Source: UBA12474 sp964549625 (lineage in GTDB: Bacteria; Babelota; Babeliae; Babelales; Babelaceae). From it: a stretch of 64,000 bases of DNA. Below are positions 16,119 through 24,701 of the stretch, piece by piece. The stretch is from the NCBI GenBank assembly GCA_964549625.1, contig CAZJVA010000001.1, positions 62,001 through 126,000 on the forward strand, read 5' to 3'. Within the stretch, counting starts at the first letter, position 1. Every line of letters begins with the position of its first letter. A program made the translations under genes and the position numbers. The notes beneath the pieces were generated by a model, which was not told where the DNA came from, ran no database searches, and saw only the letters and a list, made by a program, of their open reading frames with translations.

Positions 16119-16634
16119 TTAGTGCAAAATTAAGCCTTGAAGAAACGCGTTGAATGTAGCTTCAAACTCTGCTACTTGGTCGGTTGGGCAGGTGCACCTT
16201 GTCGCGTAGGTTACGGCGTCCCTTGTTATTACATAGAGTCGCAGGTTGAGGGTTTCTTCGCCTTCTTTTTGTCCGTTCCAGTAGTAAGCATCGATGTAGC
16301 CCCAAGGGGTAAGGTGTTGCTCATGATGGACTTGATCAACAGGGACATACTCTGCTATTGCAAGGTTGTACTCGTTTTCGACGGAGCTGTTGTAGACACC
16401 TTTTGAAAGAATTGTGGCTTTACTTTCAGTTTCATAATAAAAGCCAATAAAGGCACCGTGTGTGCTGTCAGTTTTCCAGGTGCCTAGGTTCCATCCTGGA
16501 CGAGGAGAGGTAACAGTAAACTTGTATTCTTGGTTGGAGATTTGGTTCATAAATAACTTTGCATATACTGGTGCTGTGTTCACAAGTAAAGCACTGGTAA
16601 GGAGCGCCATATAGGCAAATAGTGATCGTTTCAT
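16119..16634 (-). CDS. Exported protein of unknown function (171 aa)
   Basis: Not recognised with certainty. It has a signal peptide (MKRSLFAYMALLTSALLVNT, cleavage likely after VYA) and AAGGA 7 bases before the ATG. The mature domain of about 145 residues starts with a short strand, then SPRPGWNLGTW and several beta strands, and ends in a helix (DQVAEFEATFNAFLQGLIL). That pattern resembles the PsbP/DUF1795-like fold of small lipid- or detergent-resistant periplasmic proteins, but this is only a pattern resemblance. It stands alone on the minus strand between ssrA and the cyclase gene. Confidence 0.7.
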   Translation of the reverse strand: MKRSLFAYMALLTSALLVNTAPVYAKLFMNQISNQEYKFTVTSPRPGWNLGTWKTDSTHGAFIGFYYETESKATILSKGVYNSSVENEYNLAIAEYVPVDQVHHEQHLTPWGYIDAYYWNGQKEGEETLNLRLYVITRDAVTYATRCTCPTDQVAEFEATFNAFLQGLILH

Positions 16635-16708
16635 ACTCGTATCCTTTTTGGTAGAAAACAGCTAACCCGAAAGATTGCTGGGAGTTTACCAAAAAGAGGG
16701 GGGAGATG

Positions 16709-17434
16709 CTACCAGTATTTATTGTGTTTATTTTTTACAAATGCAATGACACGGGCGGGGCTTTCGGTTGCATGCATTATTTTTAAAGGAAATACGCCTA
16801 CAAAGTTTCCCGTTGATGTTACTCCATTGGGTTCAGCGAGATTTTCAATGATTGGAATGTTGCGAGAGAGCAGTTGCTCATGAGTATAAAAGTCTGGCGA
16901 TTTGTCTGGTGAAAGCGTGTCAATACCAAGTGCTCCAATGTTGCGCGCGACTAAGAGGTCGACGGCATTTTTTGATAGAGTTGGGTAGTGCGTGGTGCCG
17001 TTATCTTTTTTGTTGCGATATTTTGGTTGATCCCAATATTGGGCCCACCCGGTATACATATATACAAAGCAACCTGAAGGTATTGCGCCATGATTCCCTT
17101 CAAACTCATGGATCGTGTTAGTCGTGATCTCTAATTCTTTAGTGATTGTAGTAGTGCTGTTTATAATAATAAGAGGAAAGAATAAGTCTTGGGGGCTTAG
17201 TTTTTCAATGGTTGGTTTTTGCCTGTGCGCATGTGCGGGCGCATCGATGTGTGTGCCCATGCCTAAGGGCATCGAAATGTTTTGCACGCGAAATTTGGTT
17301 GTTGTTTGGCATTCTTGATAATCCAAGGTGGTTGTAATGGTGCATGCGTCGTCTTCTTCGTACCCTGTACTCGCGGGAGTTATTGTTTGCGTGAGATCAA
17401 TAAGATTCCAAGCAAAGGTGGGCGTCAAAATCAT
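16709..17434 (-). CDS. Cyclase-family metal-dependent hydrolase (kynurenine formamidase-like)
   Basis: A 241-residue member of the cyclase family (PF04199), which includes arylformamidases that hydrolyse N-formylkynurenine. The metal-binding signature GTHIDAPAH (H-x-x-x-D-x-P-x-H) is present, as is a later conserved GIDTLSPD and a GVFPLKI ending. The substrate cannot be read from sequence. The start overlaps the glyA stop by 4 bases (ATGA), so it is translationally coupled to serine hydroxymethyltransferase. No other tryptophan-degradation gene is visible, so a kynurenine role is unsupported. Confidence 0.8.
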   Translation of the reverse strand: MILTPTFAWNLIDLTQTITPASTGYEEDDACTITTTLDYQECQTTTKFRVQNISMPLGMGTHIDAPAHAHRQKPTIEKLSPQDLFFPLIIINSTTTITKELEITTNTIHEFEGNHGAIPSGCFVYMYTGWAQYWDQPKYRNKKDNGTTHYPTLSKNAVDLLVARNIGALGIDTLSPDKSPDFYTHEQLLSRNIPIIENLAEPNGVTSTGNFVGVFPLKIMHATESPARVIAFVKNKHNKYW

Positions 17435-18669
17435 GCGCGTTCTCCACTGATTTGTTCGGGGATGGGAAAACGATCGGCAAGGTATTGCACTTCTTTTTGT
17501 AGTTGCATTAGGTCTGGTTCTGGGCTGAATAATGCAGTGTCAATGATTTGTGCGAGCTTGGTCATTTCGTCTTCTTTTATGCCGCGTGTGGTTGCAGCTG
17601 CGGTGCCGAGTCGTAGGCCGCTGCCGATACGGGGGCTAAGAGTTTCTCTGGGTAGGGTGCTGCGTGAGGTTGTGATACCTATGGTTTCAAGACGCGTCTC
17701 TGCGTCTTTTCCGGTTATGCCGCGCTCATAGGTGTTAAGGATAAGTAGGTGCGTGTCTGTACCTCCGCTTATGCAGGAAGAGCCTCTACGAGTAAGTTCG
17801 TTAGCGAGCGTTTGTGCGTTCTTGATAATTTGTTGTTGGTAGCGTGTGAATTCTGGTTCCTGAGCCAAGGCAAAGCAGGCTCCTTTGGCTGCGATGCTGT
17901 TAATATGAGGTCCACCCTGTATGCCTGGCATTATCGCGTTATCTATTTTGTTGCCCCATTCTTTTGTTGTCAGGATAAAGCCGCCTCGAGGGCCACGTAG
18001 GGTTTTGTGCGTTGTTCCTGTGACAAAGTCGGCATATGGTAGGGGCGAGGGGTGCAGCCCCGCGGCCACTAAGCCTGCAATGTGTGCAATGTCGGCAAGG
18101 AGGAGGGCGTTGTGGCGATGAGCTATTTCGGCAAATGTTTTGAAATTAATTTGCCGTGGATATGCCGATGCACCAGCGATAATAAGCTTAGGTTTTTCCT
18201 TTTTGACCAAATCTTCGATTTGATTGAAATCAATGATATCTGTTACGGGTGCGACATCATATGCTATTGTGCGGTAAAATATTCCAGAGAAGTTTTTTGG
18301 GTGGCCATGGGTTAGATGGCCTCCTGCGGTAAGGTTCATACCTAGGATTGTGTCACCCGGATTAAGTGCTGCGAGATAGACCGCTTGGTTTGCTTGGGAG
18401 CCTGAGTGTGCTTGGGTATTTGCGTATTCTGCACCAAAGAGCGAGCAGCAGAGATTGTTTGTTGCTTGTTCTATCCTATCTACCAGTGAGCATCCGCCAT
18501 AATATCGTTTTGTTGGAGTTCCTTCGGCATATTTATTCATAAGGGGAGACCCAACAAGCTCTTGTATGGTCAACGGTGCGTAATTTTCTGATGCAATCAA
18601 ACTAATAGTCTCTTTTTGGCGCTTGATTTCTTGGTGTACCGCGTCGAGTAGTTCTTGTAGTTTGTTCAT
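17431..18669 (-). CDS. glyA: Serine hydroxymethyltransferase
   Basis: A PLP enzyme that converts serine and tetrahydrofolate to glycine and methylene-THF, feeding one-carbon units. The 412-residue protein shows SENYAPL, YAEGTPTKRYYGGC, the AHIAGLVAAG region with the PLP-stacking and Asp residues, and TGTTHKTLRGPRGG, whose lysine forms the internal aldimine. The length is normal. GGAAGGG lies 5-6 bases before the ATG. It is divergent from efp, with about 110 bases between, and coupled to the cyclase-family gene downstream. Confidence 0.96.
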   Translation of the reverse strand: MNKLQELLDAVHQEIKRQKETISLIASENYAPLTIQELVGSPLMNKYAEGTPTKRYYGGCSLVDRIEQATNNLCCSLFGAEYANTQAHSGSQANQAVYLAALNPGDTILGMNLTAGGHLTHGHPKNFSGIFYRTIAYDVAPVTDIIDFNQIEDLVKKEKPKLIIAGASAYPRQINFKTFAEIAHRHNALLLADIAHIAGLVAAGLHPSPLPYADFVTGTTHKTLRGPRGGFILTTKEWGNKIDNAIMPGIQGGPHINSIAAKGACFALAQEPEFTRYQQQIIKNAQTLANELTRRGSSCISGGTDTHLLILNTYERGITGKDAETRLETIGITTSRSTLPRETLSPRIGSGLRLGTAAATTRGIKEDEMTKLAQIIDTALFSPEPDLMQLQKEVQYLADRFPIPEQISGERA

Positions 18670-18780
18670 TAGAGCCCTTCCTGCTCAGAGGGTATAGGTT
18701 GGTATGCTTCACGGGTTTTTTAAAACTTAGTAAACTATACAAAGTCAGACTTTTCAAATGAGAAACGGAGCTACATTAGG

Positions 18781-19344
18781 ATGAAAGAAGCAGGCGATTG
18801 CAAGCGCGGTGCCAAGATTTTATATCGCAACGAACCGCATGTTGTTGTTGAGTATCAGCATACAAAGCCAGGAAAAGGGGCTGCGTTTATTCGTTTAAAA
18901 TTGCGCAATTTACTTAACGGTTCGCAGTTTGAGCAGACCTTTCGTCCAGAAGAGCGTTTTGAAGAGCCCGATTTAAACTACAAGAATGTCCAGTACCTCT
19001 ACCAAGATGGCGAACATTACGTTTTTATGGATCAAGATTCGTTTGAGCAGATTGAGCTCGAAGAGGCACTCGTAGAATCTGCACTGAAGTATTTAAAAGA
19101 ACAAGAAATGTACACACTTTTTTATTGGGGTGCACGACTTCTTGATGTAAATGCGCCGATTCACATGGAACTTGAGGTAACGGATACGCCGCCTGGTGTT
19201 AAGGGCGATACCGCTCAGGGTGGTTCAAAGCCAGCAACGTTAGAGACGGGCCTGGTATTGCAGGTGCCACTTTTTGTAAATATTGGAGATTTCATCAAAG
19301 TTGATACACGTGAAGATAAGTATATTGAGCGGGTGCAACGATAA
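18781..19344 (+). CDS. efp: Elongation factor P
   Basis: Relieves ribosome stalling at polyproline stretches. The 187-residue, three-domain protein shows the N-terminal KOW-like domain with the tip motif KPGKGAAF. The lysine at position 32 aligns with the modified Lys34 of E. coli EF-P. No modification enzyme (epmA/epmB or others) is seen in the window. C-terminal VPLFVNIGDFIKVDTREDKYIERV is the family signature. Its TAA shares one base with the nusB ATG, so the two are coupled. Confidence 0.96.
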   Translation: MKEAGDCKRGAKILYRNEPHVVVEYQHTKPGKGAAFIRLKLRNLLNGSQFEQTFRPEERFEEPDLNYKNVQYLYQDGEHYVFMDQDSFEQIELEEALVESALKYLKEQEMYTLFYWGARLLDVNAPIHMELEVTDTPPGVKGDTAQGGSKPATLETGLVLQVPLFVNIGDFIKVDTREDKYIERVQR

Positions 19345-19844
19345 TGGAGACTTGTGTGACTGAAAATTCTGGGTTGCCTCAGTCAACCATGCCGGCCTCA
19401 TGCAGTGAGTTGTCTCAGCGAGACCAGCGTGCGCTGGTGTTTCATTTGTTATATGCCATGGATGCATCTGATTACGAGACAAGTCTTGAGTCAATAGCAG
19501 AGAATTTTAGCCGCGAATACGGCTGTCTTATTTTTCCTCATGATCAGGTTTTTATTACGACGCGATCAGTAGTCGCAACGCGTGATATCGTTGATGAAGA
19601 GATAAAAAAACTGTTGGCAAACTGGCGGTTTGAGCGGCTTGGTATGATTACACGGCTTTTGATGCGTTATGCGCTTTGGGAGCTTATGTTTACCGATACG
19701 CCTGCTTCGGTAGTTATTAATGAGGCCGTTGAGCTAGCAAAAGGATTTGCCGAAGATAATGCATTTCGATTTGTAAATGGGCTTCTTGATGAGTGGTGTA
19801 AGCAAAATGGCCGCTCCATAGATACAGAATCCGAAGACGTATAA
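19344..19844 (+). CDS. nusB: Transcription antitermination factor NusB
   Basis: An all-helical RNA-binding protein that, with NusE (S10), assembles the rRNA antitermination complex. The 166-residue protein has an extra N-terminal stretch of about 25 residues before the usual start of the fold (RDQRALVFHLLYAMDAS), followed by the conserved ALWELMFTDTPASVVINEAVELAKGFAEDNAFRFVNGLLD. The start shares a base with the efp stop. A strong terminator follows. Confidence 0.92.
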   Translation: METCVTENSGLPQSTMPASCSELSQRDQRALVFHLLYAMDASDYETSLESIAENFSREYGCLIFPHDQVFITTRSVVATRDIVDEEIKKLLANWRFERLGMITRLLMRYALWELMFTDTPASVVINEAVELAKGFAEDNAFRFVNGLLDEWCKQNGRSIDTESEDV

Positions 19845-19861
19845 GAATATCTTTTTCATGG

Positions 19862-19901
19862 GCATCGGTGAGTATACTGCATTACTCACCGATGCTTTTT
19901 T
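19862..19901 (+). terminator. Intrinsic terminator after nusB
   Basis: A perfect 13-bp stem (GCATCGGTGAGTA at 19862-19874 with its complement at 19883-19895), an 8-base loop, and a run of T at 19896-19901. It closes the efp-nusB operon. Confidence 0.92.
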
Positions 19902-19977
19902 ATTTGTGAATTACGCGGATAACCTGGTGTTTAGAAACAAGCGCACTCTTTTAATCAGCTTTATTTATAAATCCAGC

Positions 19978-20005
19978 TTGAAATTTTATTTCTGTTTGTT
20001 ATCCT
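19978..20005 (+). promoter_or_regulatory. Probable promoter of the first macrodomain-like gene
   Basis: TTGAAA (19978-19983), 16 bases, then TATCCT (20000-20005). It sits between the nusB terminator and the GTG start at 20052, where a new promoter is required. Confidence 0.5.
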
Positions 20006-20051
20006 AAGGTTTTATTATTCAAAAAGTTATAGAGATCTGTAAGGAGCGATT

Positions 20052-21890
20052 GTGAAAAATGTATTTTTTAGTGGCTTGTTTTTAATCCTGGTGGGTGTTC
20101 CGCTTTTGGCGCAAGATAATCTTTTGGTTGCGATGCCGGATGCGGTGCGTGGTTTATCGAAAGAGGTAGTCTGTGTACCGAATCAGAACACTGCGCGTTT
20201 TTTTCACGATAAAAAGCTTATTTTTTGGGGTGGTGGTCTGTTGGCGCTCAGTGGTGGAGCTCTGGTTGCATACATGCTACGCCATACGCTGCTCGGGTTA
20301 ACTGAAGACTTGGGTGGTGGTACTTCGGGTAGACGGAGCGAGCCTTTATTAGAGGTTTCGTACCAATTTCCTATGACTTGCAAATGTGAAGAAAAAAAAG
20401 AATATCCGTTTTCTCCGTTCTTGACAGATGAGGGCGATATGGGATTGCCTCGGCCTGATAAGAAAAATCCAGGGTATCACAAAGGACGATTGTGTTATAT
20501 CGATGGTCTAGAGAAGTCTGGAGAGAAATTTCATCCGCAGGTGCCAAGCTGGGGGTTTGTTGATTTGAGTTTCAATGGTAATACTGTTGCAAACCAACAA
20601 AATTTGCCTCAAGAACTATTGAATACGCCTTCTGTTTTTTCTGCTGATGGCAAAGGGATTGCGCGGCCATATCTATTTTTTGGTGTTATGGGGCTTATGG
20701 AAATTGAGTTTGCGCGAGTGGTTGAAAAAAATGAAAAACGGTTTCCTTTGTTGCAAAAAATCAAGGGAAACAATGGCAGCTCTGTTTTTGAAAAATTACC
20801 AGCTGATGTTGAAAAGGAGCTTGCGGCTTTTCCTTCACGTCAGGCGCTGCTTGGTTCTGAATTTTATTTAGTTGATAGCAATGCAAAACTTACGGTTAAA
20901 GCGTCAATAGAGGGTGCGGTAGATTTTGATACTTACAATGCCGAAAATTTATTTAAAAAATATAAGCAAAGCGAGACCATTGAAGAGGCCCGGCGATTGG
21001 CCGTGCGCGATACGGATATTCGGTATTTGCAGGAAATGCATCCGGGTGCTGCCTTTCAAATAGCCTCCAACATCGACTGCCTTGAAGGCGGGATGGAAAA
21101 ACTTCGACTTGAAGAAATGCAATATGGTGCAGTCCAAGGTGAAAATGCAGCGTTAGGCGCCATGGGTGGATCAATCATACGTAAATACTGCATAGAGCGT
21201 CAGGAGCGCCTGCTTCTTGATAATACAAATAAAGGCTTTATGGGTACAGAAGGTTTTAAGCAAGGGTACTGGAAGTTAGATAATGCAAAAATTTTGCCTG
21301 GCGCATTAGCATTAAATCAGGTCTATCTTGCGGGCGATGAGATGCTTGAGCATGTTCGTGTTGGCGTTCATAAAAATGTGGCGGTAACCTCGGGATATTA
21401 CGATCAAGTTTCCAGTTCATATTCTAAAGAGGTTCAAAAGGCCGCAGGATTGGGGGATGGCAATTGGTTTAAAGAAAATGGCGTTATTAACAGTAATCGC
21501 TGGAATAATAAAGGTCATAATTATTATGTATACAATGGGCGGTTAGGGTCTAATGGCAAACTATCTTGTGTGCATCAAATTTTTACTGCAGCATACGATT
21601 TGAGTAATCATAATACTGCTTACAAGAATCTTACAGATCAAGAATACAAAAAAAATCACGAAAACTTTGCCAAAAAACTCTTGTATGCAATGTATCGGGG
21701 TACAATTGTTGCTGCAGCAAACTTACGAGTTAAAAAGCTCTTTTTAACCTATCTTGGTTGTGGCGCATTTGGTAACAAATCTGAATGGGTAAGGGAAATA
21801 CTAAATCGAGAAGATATTAAACAGTTAGTTAAAGATAGTGGTATGAAGGTTTATGTGGTTTCGTATCGTCCCCCACATGAATTGAATTAA
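20052..21890 (+). CDS. Exported macrodomain/PARG-like protein (paralogue 1)
   Basis: A 612-residue protein with a signal peptide (VFFSGLFLILVGVPLLAQ), a second hydrophobic helix near residues 55-75 (FWGGGLLALSGGALVAYML) and a large C-terminal domain. In that domain, AAFQIASNIDCLEGGM (about 330-345), YGAVQGENAALGAM and, near residue 567, LGCGAFGN recall the ADP-ribose-binding and catalytic loops of macrodomains and microbial poly(ADP-ribose) glycohydrolases. There LGAWGCG-x-FGN and a glycine-rich-plus-QEE stretch occupy matching positions. Removal or binding of ADP-ribose is therefore a reasonable guess, not shown. The start is GTG with AAGGAG 5 bases before it. The paralogue at 22149 shares most of the C-terminal 430 residues. 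Confidence 0.72.
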   Translation: MKNVFFSGLFLILVGVPLLAQDNLLVAMPDAVRGLSKEVVCVPNQNTARFFHDKKLIFWGGGLLALSGGALVAYMLRHTLLGLTEDLGGGTSGRRSEPLLEVSYQFPMTCKCEEKKEYPFSPFLTDEGDMGLPRPDKKNPGYHKGRLCYIDGLEKSGEKFHPQVPSWGFVDLSFNGNTVANQQNLPQELLNTPSVFSADGKGIARPYLFFGVMGLMEIEFARVVEKNEKRFPLLQKIKGNNGSSVFEKLPADVEKELAAFPSRQALLGSEFYLVDSNAKLTVKASIEGAVDFDTYNAENLFKKYKQSETIEEARRLAVRDTDIRYLQEMHPGAAFQIASNIDCLEGGMEKLRLEEMQYGAVQGENAALGAMGGSIIRKYCIERQERLLLDNTNKGFMGTEGFKQGYWKLDNAKILPGALALNQVYLAGDEMLEHVRVGVHKNVAVTSGYYDQVSSSYSKEVQKAAGLGDGNWFKENGVINSNRWNNKGHNYYVYNGRLGSNGKLSCVHQIFTAAYDLSNHNTAYKNLTDQEYKKNHENFAKKLLYAMYRGTIVAAANLRVKKLFLTYLGCGAFGNKSEWVREILNREDIKQLVKDSGMKVYVVSYRPPHELN

Positions 21891-21925
21891 TAAAGCAGTA
21901 TACAACCTTGTCTCTTTTTAGTTTG

Positions 21926-21961
21926 AAAGAGGGTAAGATTTTTAAAAATCTTACCCTCTTT
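21926..21961 (+). terminator. Terminator after paralogue 1
   Basis: A perfect palindrome, AAAGAGGGTAAGATTTTT followed directly by its complement, ending in CTCTTTGCTTTG. It lies 36 bases after the stop codon. Confidence 0.8.
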
Positions 21962-21976
21962 GCTTTGTTCACAATA

Positions 21977-22057
21977 ACGGGGGAATCACCAGACTCGTCA
22001 TCACGAGGAGTGCTGGAGGGTCGACGTGGTGATCCAGGGCGGAGGTGGGCATCGAAG
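21977..22057. repeat. Dispersed REP-like repeat, copy 1
   Basis: An 81-base intergenic element containing CGTCATCACGAGGAG, then GTGGTGATCCAGGGC and a tail ending GCATCGAAG. The ATCACG and CGTGGTGAT parts can fold as an imperfect hairpin. Related copies lie at 41621-41743 and 42766-42829. Confidence 0.8.
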
Positions 22058-22093
22058 CCTTTGACACTTTGCTCCTTAGACTCTTTATTTTTT

Positions 22094-22123
22094 TTGTTTC
22101 TCAGAGTTATATTAATTTATAAT
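22094..22123 (+). promoter_or_regulatory. Probable promoter of the second macrodomain-like gene
   Basis: TTGTTT (22094-22099), an 18-base spacer and a perfect TATAAT (22118-22123), 25 bases before the ATG. GGAGAGCGGT provides the ribosome site. Confidence 0.55.
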
Positions 22124-22148
22124 TTGAATAATAAACGAGGAGAGCGGT

Positions 22149-24611
22149 ATGAGTTTTCGTTGTCGTGTGCATGGTTTGTTTTTGTTTAGTTTGGTTGTAT
22201 TAGGTTTGCGGGGTGCTAACCCATACCAGCAACAACCGTCTTATGGACCGGGTGAGCAGCAACCATATGGAGCCCAATCATGGTATGGGTCCCAGCAGCA
22301 ACCATATGGAGCTCAATCATGGTATGGATTCCAGCAGCAACCGTTTTATGGATCTGGAGTGCAGCAATCTCAGTATGGGCAAGCATCGATACCTCAGCAG
22401 TGGGCGCCAGTATACCAATCGCAGCAAATTATGCCATCTCAACTACCGTTGCCATATCAGCAACGGCCCTCGCAGAGAATACCCCAGGTAACCATGTATC
22501 AACCAGCTCAGGTGTCTTCTTTAATTCCGCCGCAACAGGTTGCACCGATGCAGGTTTCGCCCGTTGTCCTAATTGGGCTGTTGAAAAAGAATTATTTTTT
22601 TGGAGATCTTGAAGGACAGATGGCTGTTGATGAATTGTTCCAGCAGTCAGGGCAGTTTCAAGATTTGCTTTTTGATAGCGCCAAAAGCTTGAATTTAAAT
22701 GTTTTGGTTGGCTATGTAAAAGATTATTTGGCTTGGAAGGCGAATGAGCAACAGAAGGAGTTGTTGCAATCACAGCAGCAGTCAGAAGAGGATGATTACC
22801 AGGAAGAGCCAGAGCAGGCCATTATCATGAAAGACTATGATGTGGAAGAGGACGACCTTGATGTACTTGTTGAGGTGCCTGCAGTCAAGGAGCACAAAAA
22901 ACCATACTTCTTCCCAGCAACATTGATCAGCAAGGGGAAAGAATACCCATTTTCTCCGTTTCTGGTTTCTAATATTGATAAGGGTGCCATAGGTTTACCT
23001 CGATTGACCGAAGATGGGAGTGCTGTTCTTGGGCGCATGTATTATGTTGCAGGTAGAGAAAAGGCAGACTCGAAGATTGGAAACTGGCAACCAAAATGGA
23101 AGTATTCTCCAGCAATATTAACGCGTGATGAAACGGGTGACCAGGTAGTTAAATTGAAGGGGGGCGTTTTACCAGATGAGTTGCTTGCTATGCCGCCCAT
23201 TTTTTCTCCTGATGCCCAAGGAATTGCACGACCTTATCTGTTTTTTTCTGTGATGGGGCTTATGGAAGTTGAGTTTGCGCGGGTGATTAAAAAAGTTCAG
23301 GGATTTTCTCGTTTTCCTTTGTTGGAAGCTATTGTTAATAATCAAGGAAGCTCTGTTTTTGCATCACTTTCGGATCGGGTTCAAGAAGAACTAACGGCGT
23401 TTCCATTGCGTCGCGCGCTCCTGGATTCTGAATTTTATCTAGTGAGAAGTGATGCAAAACTTGTGAGCAAAGCGCCATCTAAGGGTATGCTAGATTTTGA
23501 TACCTATAATGCCCGCAGCTTATATAAAAAATATATAGATCAAGGTAAAGCGCCTGAGGAGGCTCGGCGGCTTGCAGTTAAGCGTACTGATATTAGGTAT
23601 TTACAGGCAAAATATCCAGGTGCTGCATTTCAAATAGCTTCCAACATCGACTGCCTTGAAGGTGGAATGGAGCATGAGCGCCTGGAAAATATGCAATATG
23701 GCGCAGTTCAAGGAGAGAACGCCTCTCTTGGAGCCATTGCGGCAACAATTATTCGTAAGTATTGCATAGAGCGCCAAGAGCGCCTGCTTCTTGATAATAC
23801 AAATAAAGGCTTTACTGGTACAGAAGGTTTTATGAGTGGGTACTGGAAGTTAGATAATGCAAAAATTTTGCCTGGCGCATTAGCATTAAATCAGGTCTAT
23901 CTTGCGGGCGATGAGATGCTTGAGCATGTTCGTGTTGGCGTTCACAAAAATGTGGCGGTAACCTCGGGATACTATGATTCGGTTTCTAGTTCATATTCTA
24001 AAGAGGTCCAAAAGGCTGCTGGATTGGATTATGGCGATTGGTTTAAAGAAAATAGCGTTATTAAGGAAAATCGTTGGCATAAAAGTGGAGGCTATGACTT
24101 TTATGTTTACAATGGTTTGTTGCGCGGGGAGTTGCCGCGAGTACACCAAATTTTTGCTGCTGCATATGATTTAGTTCATAATTTTAGCTTTGTACAGATA
24201 GTTGGCGAGCTAATAGGCAATCCAAAGCTAACGAGAATAAGCCGGGAGGAGGTAATACAGGCCAGAAAAAACTATAAAAAAGCTGTTGCTGACTTGGCGA
24301 AGGCAGATCCAAAAAAACAAACAGGGTACCTTGCCAGGCTTAAAAAACGGGTTGAGCTCGGCCAATGGTTGCAGAATCACGAAAACTTTGCCAAAAAGCT
24401 CTTGTATGCAATGTATCGGGGTACAATTGTTGCTGCAGCAAACTTGCAAGTTAAAAAGCTCTTTTTAACTTGTTTGGGTTGTGGTGCTTTTGGTAACGAT
24501 CCTAAATGGGTACAAAAAATACTAAATCAACCAGAGATTAAACAGTTAATTGAAGATAGTGGTATGACGGTTTATGTGGTTGCGTACCGTCCTCCACATG
24601 AATTGAATTAA
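22149..24611 (+). CDS. Exported macrodomain/PARG-like protein with prion-like N-terminus (paralogue 2)
   Basis: An 820-residue protein. After a signal peptide (FLFSLVVLGLRGA), residues about 25-135 are a Q/P/Y/G/S-rich low-complexity region with two tandem copies of a 13-residue unit beginning QQPYGAQSWYG (39-base DNA units, 22257-22334). An acidic stretch (about 215-245, EEDDYQEEPEQ and VEEDDLDVLVE) links it to the same C-terminal domain as paralogue 1: NIDCLEGGM near 498, YGAVQGENASLG, and LGCGAFGN near 775. Compared with paralogue 1 it has an insertion of about 60 residues (FSFVQIVGELIGN through RVELGQWL) between two conserved parts. The role is inferred as for paralogue 1. It ends in a terminator at 24637. 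Confidence 0.72.
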   Translation: MSFRCRVHGLFLFSLVVLGLRGANPYQQQPSYGPGEQQPYGAQSWYGSQQQPYGAQSWYGFQQQPFYGSGVQQSQYGQASIPQQWAPVYQSQQIMPSQLPLPYQQRPSQRIPQVTMYQPAQVSSLIPPQQVAPMQVSPVVLIGLLKKNYFFGDLEGQMAVDELFQQSGQFQDLLFDSAKSLNLNVLVGYVKDYLAWKANEQQKELLQSQQQSEEDDYQEEPEQAIIMKDYDVEEDDLDVLVEVPAVKEHKKPYFFPATLISKGKEYPFSPFLVSNIDKGAIGLPRLTEDGSAVLGRMYYVAGREKADSKIGNWQPKWKYSPAILTRDETGDQVVKLKGGVLPDELLAMPPIFSPDAQGIARPYLFFSVMGLMEVEFARVIKKVQGFSRFPLLEAIVNNQGSSVFASLSDRVQEELTAFPLRRALLDSEFYLVRSDAKLVSKAPSKGMLDFDTYNARSLYKKYIDQGKAPEEARRLAVKRTDIRYLQAKYPGAAFQIASNIDCLEGGMEHERLENMQYGAVQGENASLGAIAATIIRKYCIERQERLLLDNTNKGFTGTEGFMSGYWKLDNAKILPGALALNQVYLAGDEMLEHVRVGVHKNVAVTSGYYDSVSSSYSKEVQKAAGLDYGDWFKENSVIKENRWHKSGGYDFYVYNGLLRGELPRVHQIFAAAYDLVHNFSFVQIVGELIGNPKLTRISREEVIQARKNYKKAVADLAKADPKKQTGYLARLKKRVELGQWLQNHENFAKKLLYAMYRGTIVAAANLQVKKLFLTCLGCGAFGNDPKWVQKILNQPEIKQLIEDSGMTVYVVAYRPPHELN

Positions 24612-24636
24612 TAAAAATAGCAGAATTTCTTAGTTT

Positions 24637-24664
24637 GAAAGAGAGGGCTTGGGCTCTCTCTTTC
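24637..24664. terminator. Hairpin between paralogue 2 and uvrB
   Basis: GAAAGAGAGGGC pairs with GCTCTCTCTTTC (one G-U) around TTGG. The right arm ends in TCTTTCGCATTTTT, giving a weak U-tract for the plus strand. Confidence 0.65.
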
Positions 24665-24701
24665 GCATTTTTAAAGCTGGTCATGTTTATTTTGAATACG
24701 G

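Noticed and set aside
16709..17434. Calling the cyclase-family gene kynB
   Set aside because: Family motif is clear, but no kynurenine pathway neighbour or specificity residue was identified, so the substrate stays open.
22257..22334. Tandem 39-base units considered as a CRISPR-like or minisatellite array
   Set aside because: Only two units, both in frame inside a coding region; they encode the QQPYGAQSWYG repeat.
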